From assembly GCF_947495205.1 (NCBI RefSeq), contig NZ_CANLXV010000010.1:1-64000 (forward strand): DNA of 64,000 bases. The letters run 5' to 3'. A program made the position numbers and the translations under genes. Below the pieces are notes generated by a model. The model did no database searches and was not told the origin of the DNA. It saw nothing but the letters and a program-made list of their open reading frames with translations. How positions within the stretch are numbered: the stretch's first letter is position 1; every line of letters starts with the position of its first letter. Source of the DNA: an uncultured Polaribacter sp. (GTDB lineage: Bacteria > Bacteroidota > Bacteroidia > Flavobacteriales > Flavobacteriaceae). Shown piece by piece: positions 18,080-26,454 of this stretch.

Positions 18080-18274
18080 ATGAAAAAAATAATTTTAATT
18101 ACGCTTACAATTTTTCTAAATATGTCTTTATTTTCATGTTCTGAAAGTGATGATTTGGATATTCAAGAAAACCAAGGAGTAGAAGTCCAAAACGAAAGTA
18201 AAGCCTGTTGCGATGGAAACGAAGAAATTCTTCCGCCACCACCACCTAAACCAACAACAAATAATGGTGATTAA
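18080..18274 (+). CDS. Small lipoprotein with a proline-rich tail
   Basis: A 64-residue protein. The signal is a hydrophobic segment ending LFSC (lipobox), so residue 20 would be the lipid-bearing cysteine. The mature part is acidic, contains a CC pair (ACCDGNEE) and ends in PPPPPKPTTNNGD. No domain is recognised. It begins the cluster with the histidine kinase 40 nt downstream and might be an envelope sensor input for it. This is an inference from position only. Confidence 0.65.
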   Translation: MKKIILITLTIFLNMSLFSCSESDDLDIQENQGVEVQNESKACCDGNEEILPPPPPKPTTNNGD

Positions 18275-18314
18275 AATAGTTTAATTACTCAATATTAGTT
18301 AGTATTTTCGAGGA

Positions 18315-19988
18315 ATGAAATTGATAAAAAATTCATTCCTCTTTTTTCATATAATTGTTATTTTATTTACCCCAAAAGATTCTTATGCTCAACAAGCAAT
18401 TGATAGTTTAGGACATTATTATAACCTCTTTGTAAAAGCAAAAGGAAACAACGATTTAAAGAAAGCATACCTTTTTTTTAACCAGCAAAAAGAAGTTCAC
18501 AATCAAAAAAAAGACACCACCAGACTTATATTTGATTTAAGAATACTTGCAAGTATTGAGTACAAGTTTGGAAATCTTCACAAAAGCGATGCAACTGCTG
18601 TTACTGCTTTAGAATTAATTGAAGCCACAAAAACTACTAGTAATACAATTGAAGCCAAAATTGGTGTTTTAAATCATTTAGGGATTGTTTCTTATGAATT
18701 AAGAAATTATGATAGAGCCTTAGAACTTTATGATCGCGTATTAAAAATCGCAAAAAAACCTACACAAATTAACTCCGTATATAACAACAAAGCCAATGTT
18801 TATAGACAGAAAAAGAACTATCAACTTTCCATTGATGAGTTTGAAAAAGTGTATCATAATAATCTAAAATTCGATAATAAACTTAAAATTGCCAGATCTC
18901 TAGATAATTTAGGTTTGGCTAAATCTAAATTAAATGCTAAAGATGCATTACCTAAAATGTTAGCAGCTTTAAAAATTAGAGAAGAAGCACAAAATATTGA
19001 TGAACTTTTTGTTAGCTACAAACATCTAACAGAGCATTTTACAGCAAAAAAAGAAATAAAAAAAGCAACATATTATGCAACTAAAGCTTATGAAATTGCT
19101 GAAAAAACAAAAAATGCTTCTTATAAATTGGAATCATTATCACTTTTATTAAATGCAGACAATCAATTACAAGTCATAGCGTTTAAAAAACTGAGTGATA
19201 GTATTAATTTGGTAAAGCAAAAAAACGAAAATATGTTTGCTTCTATGCAATATGATTATGTAGAAGAAAAAAGAAAAGCAGATGAAGCCAAACTTCAATT
19301 GGCAGAAAGTAAATTAGATGAAGAAAAACAAAAGGGATACAAAATAATTTATTTAAGTATTGGTTCATTCATACTTCTCAGTTCCATCTTTTTATATTTT
19401 ATTCTGAAATCTCGTCATAAAAAAGAAAAATTAATTGAAGTATATAAAACTGAAACACGAATTTCTAAAAAAGTGCATGATGAAGTTGCTAATGACGTAT
19501 ACCATGTAATGACAAAATTACAAAGTAAGAAAGTGATTCATGAAGGTATTTTGGATGATTTAGAAAATATTTATACCAAAACAAGAGACATTTCTAAAGA
19601 AAACAGTGAAATTGATGTCACAGAAAACTTTAATGAAATATTAAATGATTTACTTTTAAGCTATAGAAACACAGAGATAAATGTAATTACAAAAAACATT
19701 TCTAAAGTTAATTGGCAAAAATTTTCTACTGAAAAAAAGACCACTTTATATAGGGTTTTACAAGAATTAATGACCAACATGAAAAAACACAGTAGTGCAT
19801 CTCTTGCCGTTTTAGCCTTTAATCAAGAAGAAAAATTAAAAATAAATTATAGCGATAATGGTGTTGGTTGTATCATCAAAAAAAATAATGGTTTACAAAA
19901 TGCGGAAAACCGTATAAAATCTATTAAAGGAACAATTAAATTTGAATCTAAAGTGAACGGAGGGTTTAAAGCTAAAATTTTAATTTAA
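18315..19988 (+). CDS. TPR-containing sensor histidine kinase
   Basis: A 557-residue membrane kinase. A signal-like N-terminus (about 1-25) precedes TPR-like helical repeats (about 30-290), which would lie in the periplasm. They are followed by a coiled coil, a transmembrane helix (about 351-371), a dimerisation helix with phospho-acceptor histidine near 387 (KKVHDEVANDVYHVM) and an HATPase domain (QELMTNMKKHSS, DNGVGC, GLQNAENRIKSIKG). This is the HisKA_3/LuxR-partner architecture common in Bacteroidota. Its partner regulator starts 1 nt after its stop. Confidence 0.9.
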   Translation: MKLIKNSFLFFHIIVILFTPKDSYAQQAIDSLGHYYNLFVKAKGNNDLKKAYLFFNQQKEVHNQKKDTTRLIFDLRILASIEYKFGNLHKSDATAVTALELIEATKTTSNTIEAKIGVLNHLGIVSYELRNYDRALELYDRVLKIAKKPTQINSVYNNKANVYRQKKNYQLSIDEFEKVYHNNLKFDNKLKIARSLDNLGLAKSKLNAKDALPKMLAALKIREEAQNIDELFVSYKHLTEHFTAKKEIKKATYYATKAYEIAEKTKNASYKLESLSLLLNADNQLQVIAFKKLSDSINLVKQKNENMFASMQYDYVEEKRKADEAKLQLAESKLDEEKQKGYKIIYLSIGSFILLSSIFLYFILKSRHKKEKLIEVYKTETRISKKVHDEVANDVYHVMTKLQSKKVIHEGILDDLENIYTKTRDISKENSEIDVTENFNEILNDLLLSYRNTEINVITKNISKVNWQKFSTEKKTTLYRVLQELMTNMKKHSSASLAVLAFNQEEKLKINYSDNGVGCIIKKNNGLQNAENRIKSIKGTIKFESKVNGGFKAKILI

Positions 19989-19989
19989 T

Positions 19990-20655
19990 ATGTTTAAGAA
20001 AGTATTAATTTCAGATGATTTAGGAAGCATAAATCAAGGAGTATTATCTGTTGTAAACAAGCTAAATATTAAAGAAACGCAACAAGTACAATATTGTGAT
20101 GATGCGTATCTTAAAATTAAAAAAGCTATATTAGATGATGCACCATTTGATTTATTAATAACGGATTTATCTTTTGTTAAAGATCATAGAGAACAAAAAT
20201 ATTCCTCCGGAGAAGCATTAATTATTGCTTTAAATAAAGAATTCCCAAAACTAAAGGTAATTGCATATTCAGTGGAAGATCGCTTACAAAAAGTTAGACT
20301 GTTAATAAATTTACACAATACAAATGCTTATGTATGCAAAGGCAGAAATGGTTTGTTAGAATTAGAAAAAGCAATACAGACTGTTTATAAAAACAAAATT
20401 TTTTTATCTCCTCAAGTGGCACAAGCGCTAAATCCAAAAACTAATCTAGAAATTAATGATTTTGACATTACATTGATAACACTTTTATCAAAAGGTTTTT
20501 CTCAAGATGATATTAGTATCTACCTTAAAAATAAAAACATAACACCAAGTAGCTTAAGTTCTATAGAAAAGCACTTAAACAAACTTCGCATACAATTTAA
20601 AGCTAACAATGCTATTCACTTAGTGGCAATTGTTAAAGATCTAGGACTTATTTAA
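19990..20655 (+). CDS. Response regulator, LuxR-like
   Basis: A 221-residue regulator. The receiver domain has the acidic pair D9/D10, phospho-acceptor D59 in LLITDLSF and a conserved lysine in YVCKG. The C-terminal ~65 residues form a helix-turn-helix of NarL/LuxR type (LLSKGFSQDDIS, SIEKHLNKLRIQFKANNAIH). It would be phosphorylated by the kinase upstream and bind DNA. The palindrome TTACGG-N4-CCGTAA starts 25 nt after its stop and recurs upstream of the nine-gene operon, which suggests it is this regulator's site (inference). Confidence 0.9.
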   Translation: MFKKVLISDDLGSINQGVLSVVNKLNIKETQQVQYCDDAYLKIKKAILDDAPFDLLITDLSFVKDHREQKYSSGEALIIALNKEFPKLKVIAYSVEDRLQKVRLLINLHNTNAYVCKGRNGLLELEKAIQTVYKNKIFLSPQVAQALNPKTNLEINDFDITLITLLSKGFSQDDISIYLKNKNITPSSLSSIEKHLNKLRIQFKANNAIHLVAIVKDLGLI

Positions 20656-20679
20656 AATAAATTTCTTTTTTTACCATAT

Positions 20680-20695
20680 TTACGGTTTACCGTAA
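20680..20695 (+). promoter_or_regulatory. Palindromic operator, site 1
   Basis: TTACGG-TTTA-CCGTAA (stem extends by one more T-A pair, 20679-20696). A TAnnTTTG element (TACTTTTG, 20717-20724) follows after exactly 21 bp, so the palindrome would sit near -46. This is a typical place for an activator of LuxR type. Confidence 0.6.
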
Positions 20696-20716
20696 ACACC
20701 TCTTTAACAAATAAAT

Positions 20717-20724
20717 TACTTTTG
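20717..20724 (+). promoter_or_regulatory. -7 element downstream of operator site 1
   Basis: TACTTTTG, exact TAnnTTTG match. Transcription would begin near 20731. Confidence 0.5.
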
Positions 20725-20730
20725 TCTTAG

Positions 20731-20825
20731 ATTCAATTTTAAAATGTTTGAGGAGGCAATTATAAAAAAAGAATTGTTATGAGAAAGGCAAAACCTTACG
20801 GAAATCCGTAAGGTTTTATTTTTTG
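20731..20825 (+). ncRNA. Possible short transcript with two tiny overlapping ORFs
   Basis: Starts at the predicted start site after operator 1 and ends in the hairpin at 20790-20825. It contains an ORF of 12 codons (20744-20782, MFEEAIIKKELL) overlapping by ATGA a second ORF of 10 codons (20779-20811, MRKAKPYGNP) whose stop lies inside the hairpin. It could be a regulatory RNA, leader peptides or plain leader of the hydrolase gene. Confidence 0.35.
20790..20825 (+). terminator. Strong hairpin: terminator and/or operator site 2
   Basis: AAAACCTTACGG (20790-20801), loop AAAT, CCGTAAGGTTTT (20806-20817), then ATTTTTT. It has the form of an intrinsic terminator. Its core 20796-20811 is also TTACGG-N4-CCGTAA, and TAAATTTG (20832-20839) follows after 20 bp, as at the other two sites. 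Terminator and operator may be the same DNA. Confidence 0.65.
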
Positions 20826-20831
20826 TGAAGG

Positions 20832-20839
20832 TAAATTTG
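20832..20839 (+). promoter_or_regulatory. -7 element of the hydrolase gene
   Basis: TAAATTTG, exact TAnnTTTG match, 20 bp after the palindrome at 20796-20811 and 116 nt before the hydrolase ATG. Confidence 0.5.
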
Positions 20840-20955
20840 TGTCTATTAATTAACTTAACTACAAAAACATAAAATAAATTTTATTTATAAGATCTAAATA
20901 AAAAAATGAGTACTGTAGTCGGCTACTATTTTTAAACAAATCTTTGGTTATCATA

Positions 20956-22044
20956 ATGAATTATTTAAATAAAAAAATGGGTAAACTAATTCAAATTCTG
21001 AAAACATTCTTTCTAATAGTAATTATCTTATTTTTTGTTAGCTGGCATATTAAAATTATTTTTGTTTATATCCTCTTTATGGTATTACGTAAGCATATAC
21101 TACACTATGAGGAAAATAAAAAAATCATAAACCGTGGTGTGTTTATTTTATTCTTTGTATTATTTTGGTTTCTTTTTCCAAATAGAACCTCTGATTCAAA
21201 TGATTATATCCAAAGCATATATTTTGACACTAAAACAAGAAATAAAATTAGAAAACCATTTATCCCACATCTAACAAATATTGTAGGAGAAGGAGATATA
21301 ATGGCAATAGTTTCTTTAGCTTCCTATTTTATCCCTGAAAATTACTTTAAAGGTAGCGCTATAGGTGATATTGTAAAATATAATAAAAGCACATATTTTA
21401 TTAATAATAACTTCCATAATTTTTACAGAAAAATGGAGCCAAAAAAGACACCTCCTCATAATGTTCCTTTCCAAATTATGCAGGACATGGGCTATTATAA
21501 TGATATATCACACTATTTTTTACATATACCAAATACAAAAAATTTGCAAGATAAAGAAGTTATTGTTTTTTGCCATGGTTATGCTGGAAACTGGCTGTTA
21601 TACCCAGAGTTATTTACAAAATACACCAATGCAATTATTATAGCTGTTGAAACTCCAAGTTTTAGCGGATATTTTTCAAAAAAGACTATGACTAATGTAA
21701 TAAATAGAATACTACCCCATGCATACGAGCAAGTTGGAATTAGCTATAAAAAACCTCATTTAGTTGGTCTTTCCAATGGAGGGTCAGCTATAAATACATC
21801 TATTGTTTCATATCCAAATAAATTTAAATCATTTACAATTCTATCCGCTAGCTTAAAAAATACACCAAGAACAAACTTAAAGGTAAATATAATTTATGGT
21901 AGTAATGATAGAAGTGGAGGCGTAAACAACAAAATTCCAAAGTCAAAGTATATCAGACATCGTCTCAAAGGAGAAGATCATAGTTTAATGGTTGCTCGAC
22001 CTGATACTATTTTTGAATTAATAAATAAAATAATCAACCAATAA
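20956..22044 (+). CDS. Membrane-anchored alpha/beta hydrolase
   Basis: About 362 residues from the ATG at 20956; a TTG start at 20944 would add four residues. Two hydrophobic helices (about 10-45 and 58-72) anchor it. The hydrolase domain shows the oxyanion segment FCHGYAGNW, the nucleophile S273 in VGLSNGGSA, an acid in YGSNDRSGG and a histidine in GEDHSLM, completing a Ser-Asp-His triad. Substrate unknown. It follows the response regulator and the repeated palindromes, so it probably belongs to that regulon. Confidence 0.82.
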   Translation: MNYLNKKMGKLIQILKTFFLIVIILFFVSWHIKIIFVYILFMVLRKHILHYEENKKIINRGVFILFFVLFWFLFPNRTSDSNDYIQSIYFDTKTRNKIRKPFIPHLTNIVGEGDIMAIVSLASYFIPENYFKGSAIGDIVKYNKSTYFINNNFHNFYRKMEPKKTPPHNVPFQIMQDMGYYNDISHYFLHIPNTKNLQDKEVIVFCHGYAGNWLLYPELFTKYTNAIIIAVETPSFSGYFSKKTMTNVINRILPHAYEQVGISYKKPHLVGLSNGGSAINTSIVSYPNKFKSFTILSASLKNTPRTNLKVNIIYGSNDRSGGVNNKIPKSKYIRHRLKGEDHSLMVARPDTIFELINKIINQ

Positions 22045-22495
22045 TTTAAAAATAAACATATAAAAGAGTATTGTAACTCATGAAAAACAAAATCGTTTTC
22101 ACTCTCTAACTGTTAGAATTATAGACATTGTTTAGCTCCAATCTGATGAGACAAATGTACATCTATTCGTAGGTTGAATGTGGTCGTATTATTTTAATAT
22201 AAATAGAAAAATATTTTGTTTATTTTATTAACCAACCTAGAAATAAATGATTTTCAATTTACCAAAGTCCATTTTTGTGAATCAACTTAAAAGTTGCTCT
22301 AGACATTCTGGCTACATTTTCTTGAACATTTTCAATTTCATTGTAACTAACTTAAGATACAATTGCAACGTTACCATATTTATTAAAAGTATTCCATCAA
22401 TTATTAATAGATTATTTATTCTTGGATGAGATTTACTTTTGTTGGCATATTACGTAAGATTTCTTGTTGTGTTTTTGCCTTGATGTGGGAGTGTA
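22045..22495. other. Gap between convergent genes
   Basis: Between the hydrolase and the endonuclease stop. The minus strand has short open pieces, such as one ending RMSRATFKLIHKNGLW before a stop near 22257 and another ending RNMPTKVNLIQE near 22416. They look like pieces of a decayed gene, but I cannot assign them. No intact gene or RNA is seen. Confidence 0.35.
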
Positions 22496-22533
22496 ATTTT
22501 TTCACTCAATTAAAATATTAATTGGGTGAAAAA
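22496..22533 (-). terminator. Terminator of the nine-gene operon
   Basis: The inverted repeat TTTTTCACTCAATTA / TAATTGGGTGAAAAA (one mismatch) around an AAATAT loop lies directly after the endonuclease stop codon. Its minus-strand reading ends in an A/T-rich run. Confidence 0.65.
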
Positions 22534-23373
22534 TTATTTCATTGACAACCATTTTTTAACATCTAAATTAGCTTCTACTCTTTCTTGAATAGCTGTATCA
22601 AGATAATGATAGAAATCAATTCCTGTTATTTGTTCAACTTCATCAATTGATGTTACATAAGTATAAATTGATTTTGTGGATTTTTTATTTGGAATAATAA
22701 AAGCCAAACCTTTGGCTTTACCTCCTTTAAAACTAATAAGTGTCTTATAAAAAGCTCTAGGAACAGATAATTTATTTTTACCAATTATATCAATTGGATT
22801 GTCTAAAATAGGTCCAGCTACAACATAAATTGAATCATTAAAACTCGACCAAAACTCTACTTTATTTTCTAAAGACCTCCATATACCTCTATTAAAAGAA
22901 GCTTTTTGAGGAGAAATATTACTTAAATAAAAACTCTCGCTCATTGCTTTATAGTTTTGAGCCATTGCATGAGCTGGAGCTAAATGCCCCATATCATAGC
23001 CACTACCTTTATAATCTTTTGGTGATGCTGAACTTGTTTTAACCAATGGATCCTCTCTATAATCATTTGTTCTTCTAGTTAGTTTATTATAATTCTGAAC
23101 ACAAACTTTATAAAAAACCCATTCTGGCTGTTCATCTTTTTCACTATAAGAAAGTGTAAAATAATTATGCGAAATTATTTGATCATAAGAAGAAGTTGGC
23201 TGATATTCTGCTCTACTTGTTTTAGACGAAATATTGATTTTATTAACCCCACTAATTTTTTTATTAACTTGATTAACGTTTTTACCTTTTAATTTTGCTT
23301 GTGCTGATTTTGAGATACAACTAGTAAAAAGCAGAAATATTATTAAACAAGAAAAGTTTTTTTTTGCACTCAT
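22534..23373 (-). CDS. DNA/RNA non-specific endonuclease, lipoprotein
   Basis: A 279-residue NUC1-type (beta-beta-alpha metal) nuclease. The lipobox is FTSC near residue 19, so it would be tethered in the envelope. The catalytic motif, usually DRGH, reads DMGHLAPA (127-134): the histidine (H130) is kept but the arginine is methionine. The metal-site region NISPQKASFNRGIWRSLE is intact. Last gene of the nine-gene operon, 14 nt after the transglutaminase-like gene. It may cut incoming or released nucleic acid outside the cytoplasm. The changed motif could lower or alter activity. Confidence 0.88.
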   Translation of the reverse strand: MSAKKNFSCLIIFLLFTSCISKSAQAKLKGKNVNQVNKKISGVNKINISSKTSRAEYQPTSSYDQIISHNYFTLSYSEKDEQPEWVFYKVCVQNYNKLTRRTNDYREDPLVKTSSASPKDYKGSGYDMGHLAPAHAMAQNYKAMSESFYLSNISPQKASFNRGIWRSLENKVEFWSSFNDSIYVVAGPILDNPIDIIGKNKLSVPRAFYKTLISFKGGKAKGLAFIIPNKKSTKSIYTYVTSIDEVEQITGIDFYHYLDTAIQERVEANLDVKKWLSMK

Positions 23374-23387
23374 TTAAAAAATTGATT

Positions 23388-24128
23388 TTATATATCTTCA
23401 AATATTTTAATATTGTGAATAAATCTATCATGATCTTCTCCTTTAAACCAATCAAGGCTTATCCATTTACCAGAAGTATCTTTTCTATAATCCTTACCTA
23501 ATAATAATTTATTTGATAATTCTTTTTTTGGCACTAAAAATTCTGCAAATGCATGACCACTATCACCATCATAACCTCCAACCATTCTTGATCTTAAACC
23601 TATTTGTCTTGCTACTGAAGCTATCAAAATTGCAAAATCATCACAATCTCCAGAATATTGGTTTTTATACTTTAACGAAAGTGTTGCCTCTGCAGACCTC
23701 CAAGTATCCTTACCTGTAACAGGATCGTATATATAATGCCAATTTTTTCTAATATAATCTTGAAACACTAATATTTGCTCAATTTGAGAGCCACTAGTAC
23801 TTAATTTTATATTTAACTCTGTTACTTCTTTTAAAACTAAACCTTCTACCTGAATTAAATGACCAATTGCAGGTGGAATTTTATTTTTTATCAAGTCCTT
23901 TTTTATTGTAACATTTTCTTTTGGAGTAACTATATCCTCTATATTAATAACCTGAGGTTTTAAATTTTTTATTATTGTGTTTGGTTTTGGAATTGTTTTT
24001 TTCTTACTTGCTTCCTTTTTTGCCATTGCAATTATTTTTGCACGTCCAGACCTTGAACAGCTATTACATGAATTAAAAAAGAAAGCAGTTGTTAAAAGAA
24101 ATGTTATTATAATTAGTTTTTCATTCAT
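23388..24128 (-). CDS. Transglutaminase-like lipoprotein
   Basis: A 246-residue protein with a lipoprotein signal (FNSC near residue 20), a lysine/proline-rich linker and a papain-like transglutaminase fold. The triad is visible as C162 (SGDCDDFAIL), H192 (DSGHAFAEF) and D226 (SLDWFKGED). Bacterial members are often cysteine proteases or cell-wall peptidases rather than crosslinkers. It overlaps the MotB-like gene by 4 nt (ATGA) and precedes the endonuclease. An envelope-facing processing enzyme for this system is a reasonable inference. Confidence 0.85.
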   Translation of the reverse strand: MNEKLIIITFLLTTAFFFNSCNSCSRSGRAKIIAMAKKEASKKKTIPKPNTIIKNLKPQVINIEDIVTPKENVTIKKDLIKNKIPPAIGHLIQVEGLVLKEVTELNIKLSTSGSQIEQILVFQDYIRKNWHYIYDPVTGKDTWRSAEATLSLKYKNQYSGDCDDFAILIASVARQIGLRSRMVGGYDGDSGHAFAEFLVPKKELSNKLLLGKDYRKDTSGKWISLDWFKGEDHDRFIHNIKIFEDI

Positions 24129-24832
24129 TTAAACATATTTTCAAAAAAGGACGTTTTATTTTTATTAATTTCCACTTCCAAAGGTTCTTCTATTTTATGA
24201 AAAAATTTTCCAACTTTAGATGTTACCTGAATTGTAAATCGTCTGTTGTTATTTTCATTTTCTTCATCTCTAGAATGACTAAAATATCCACTTCCTGCTA
24301 AGATCACTTCACACTGACTTCCTAAACTATTAAAATCTGCTCCCATTCGTTTCCAATAATTAAATAAGGACAATGCTCTTTTGTAACTTAAATTATATCC
24401 CATATTTGGATTTCTAACCCAATTATTATTAGACCTTTGAGCGTTACCTTCGATAATGAGAAGATAATCAACTGTTTGACTTGTATCTATTATACTTTTT
24501 ACTTTATTATATAAATTTTTACCAGCATTCCCAAGACCAATTCTGGTCTTTTTAGGAATGTCATTAATATTTGAACTGTTTGATTTAAATCTAACATCAA
24601 TATTTAACTTATATCTTTTATTCTCTTTATCAAAATGATAATAGGTTGTATCTAAATTTTCAATCGCTTTTTGAACATTTTTTATTTCTTTTAGCTGACT
24701 AGCTTGAGCTTCTAGAATGCCTTGTTTCGATTGAAGAATAGCAAAAGAAATTACATATAACACGAGCATTATGAAAAACAAGCTTGTCATTAGATCTGCA
24801 AAACTCACCCAAAAAAATCCTGATTTCTTCAT
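24125..24832 (-). CDS. MotB/ZorB-like protein with OmpA-type domain
   Basis: A 235-residue protein. One N-terminal helix carries the channel aspartate D13 (SFADLMTSLFFIMLVLYVI), as in MotB, TolR and ZorB. A coiled coil follows, then an OmpA/MotB peptidoglycan-binding domain (LLIIEGNAQRS, NYNLSYKRALSLFNYW cited as NLSYKRALSLFNYW, ENENNNRRFTIQV). It should pair with the MotA-like protein to form an ion-driven stator. Its start overlaps the MotA-like stop by 1 nt (TAATG). Closest known architecture: ZorB of the Zorya defence systems, but the rest of Zorya is absent. Confidence 0.85.
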   Translation of the reverse strand: MKKSGFFWVSFADLMTSLFFIMLVLYVISFAILQSKQGILEAQASQLKEIKNVQKAIENLDTTYYHFDKENKRYKLNIDVRFKSNSSNINDIPKKTRIGLGNAGKNLYNKVKSIIDTSQTVDYLLIIEGNAQRSNNNWVRNPNMGYNLSYKRALSLFNYWKRMGADFNSLGSQCEVILAGSGYFSHSRDEENENNNRRFTIQVTSKVGKFFHKIEEPLEVEINKNKTSFFENMFK

Positions 24833-26451
24833 TAATTTAATACCTTAAAATATTGTAATAACGAATGAATACCATAACTAAGAATCGTTAAATAAGCACC
24901 AACTTTTAAGATATTAGTTGTTTTATCAAAAACAGACTGCTTAATAGGCTCTTTAATATTAGAAGAAAAATCTGTCGAAACGCTAGAGGTTGGAATCTCT
25001 CTGATTTTAATAATTTTTTCTATTGCAGTAATAATATCTCGACTACTATTATTAAACCCTTGTAAAATATTTTTATCTAAACTTTCTATTCGTTTGTCAA
25101 TACTACCTAACTGAAGTAACTGATCCAAATGATTAAGTTTTTCAAACTTTGGTCGACTATTTTCAAAAGCTTGCTCAGTCCTTAATATTTGAGCATCCAT
25201 TGCCTCCGTAAATTTTTCAATAGATTGCGTAAACGCTGTAGATAGTTTTGAATCAAACCCAGCTACAGCTTCATTAAATGAATTAAATTGTTCTAAAGAT
25301 AAGTTACCTAACTCATTTATTGCCTTAGCCATTTTTGATTCAGTAGAAATAACAGCATCATTTACTGCATCACTATATCTAGAAAAAGATTGAATATGTT
25401 TATTAAAAAAAGTAGTTGCTGAATTGCTTTCTTCTATATTATTTTTTATGCTATCTAAAACAATATTAATATTTTTTGTAGCCCCAACAAACTGCTGCAA
25501 TTTACCAACAAGTTCAGTTGTACCAGTCATTGAATTATTTAACTGATTGTAATAATTTGCAAAATTATTAAAAGACTCCATCATTACATCTAGTTGATTA
25601 AAAACCTCGACATTAGATTTTGTGATTTTTGCAACGTCTAACTTTCTTATATCTTTTATAAGTTCTTGTTCTCTTTCTACTGTATTGGAAGTTGTACTTA
25701 CAATTTTATCAAGTTGAGATATTGAGCCTGTTGTATTTCTTGCAAAAACATCTAATTTATCAGATAGAATGGCAACTTCAGGCATCTTTCCTGTTGCCAT
25801 TTTCGGCATTAATTCAGACTGTAGTTTTGATAAGAATTCACTCTTCTCTTCATCTGCTTCAGTTTGTGCATCTTTATATACTTTTATAGAAAAAAAAGTT
25901 GTTATAACTAACCCAATTACGCTCGCAGACATTGCCCATTTCACACCATTAATTAAAGGTTGAATTGAATCTAAGGCATTACTTCCACCGTCAAAAGAAA
26001 CGGAAAATAACCCTATTATAATACCTATCATAGTAGCAGCCAATCCTAAGTATAAAGGAGCTGGTATTCTATTTTCAATTTGGTTTTCAATTGTTGACGT
26101 GTGTTTGTCTACAATATCTTTAATAAGATAAAAATCAATAGATGCACCTTTGTTTTTAATTAAATAAACATTTATGTATTTTACAATAGTATTAAGAACT
26201 TTACTTTTCTGCGAATACTCAAGGTATGTTATATTTACACCACCAGCTATATCCTCATCAAAAAGTAATATTTCTTCTACATTCCCAGTTTTAAGAACAC
26301 TTCTTGAAACACGTTTTTGAGAAATTACAGGTAAAGTCTCAAAATCAAAAATTGCTTTATATTGAATTATTTTATGCCATAAATTCCTTGCTATATTTAT
26401 CTGAAGAGCAATTATTCCTATAATAATTATAACTTCTAAAATTCCGTACAT
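24832..26451 (-). CDS. MotA/TolQ/ZorA-like proton-channel protein with long coiled coil
   Basis: A 539-residue membrane protein. Transmembrane helices lie at about 3-22, 130-150 (YLGLAATMIGIIIGLFS) and 167-190 (VKWAMSASVIGLVITTFF), the last two being the MotA/TolQ/ExbB core. A coiled coil of about 300 residues follows, rich in regularly spaced hydrophobics, and a last helix (about 513-533) returns to the membrane. The long cytoplasmic tail recalls ZorA, though ZorA has no known C-terminal membrane helix that I recall. It probably assembles as a ring with the MotB-like protein and may reach the actin- or tubulin-like partners. Confidence 0.82.
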   Translation of the reverse strand: MYGILEVIIIIGIIALQINIARNLWHKIIQYKAIFDFETLPVISQKRVSRSVLKTGNVEEILLFDEDIAGGVNITYLEYSQKSKVLNTIVKYINVYLIKNKGASIDFYLIKDIVDKHTSTIENQIENRIPAPLYLGLAATMIGIIIGLFSVSFDGGSNALDSIQPLINGVKWAMSASVIGLVITTFFSIKVYKDAQTEADEEKSEFLSKLQSELMPKMATGKMPEVAILSDKLDVFARNTTGSISQLDKIVSTTSNTVEREQELIKDIRKLDVAKITKSNVEVFNQLDVMMESFNNFANYYNQLNNSMTGTTELVGKLQQFVGATKNINIVLDSIKNNIEESNSATTFFNKHIQSFSRYSDAVNDAVISTESKMAKAINELGNLSLEQFNSFNEAVAGFDSKLSTAFTQSIEKFTEAMDAQILRTEQAFENSRPKFEKLNHLDQLLQLGSIDKRIESLDKNILQGFNNSSRDIITAIEKIIKIREIPTSSVSTDFSSNIKEPIKQSVFDKTTNILKVGAYLTILSYGIHSLLQYFKVLN

Positions 26452-26454
26452 ACT

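Noticed and set aside
22247..22429. A 60-codon plus-strand ORF after the hydrolase
   Set aside because: Composition is that of random AT-rich DNA and there is no recognisable motif or promoter.
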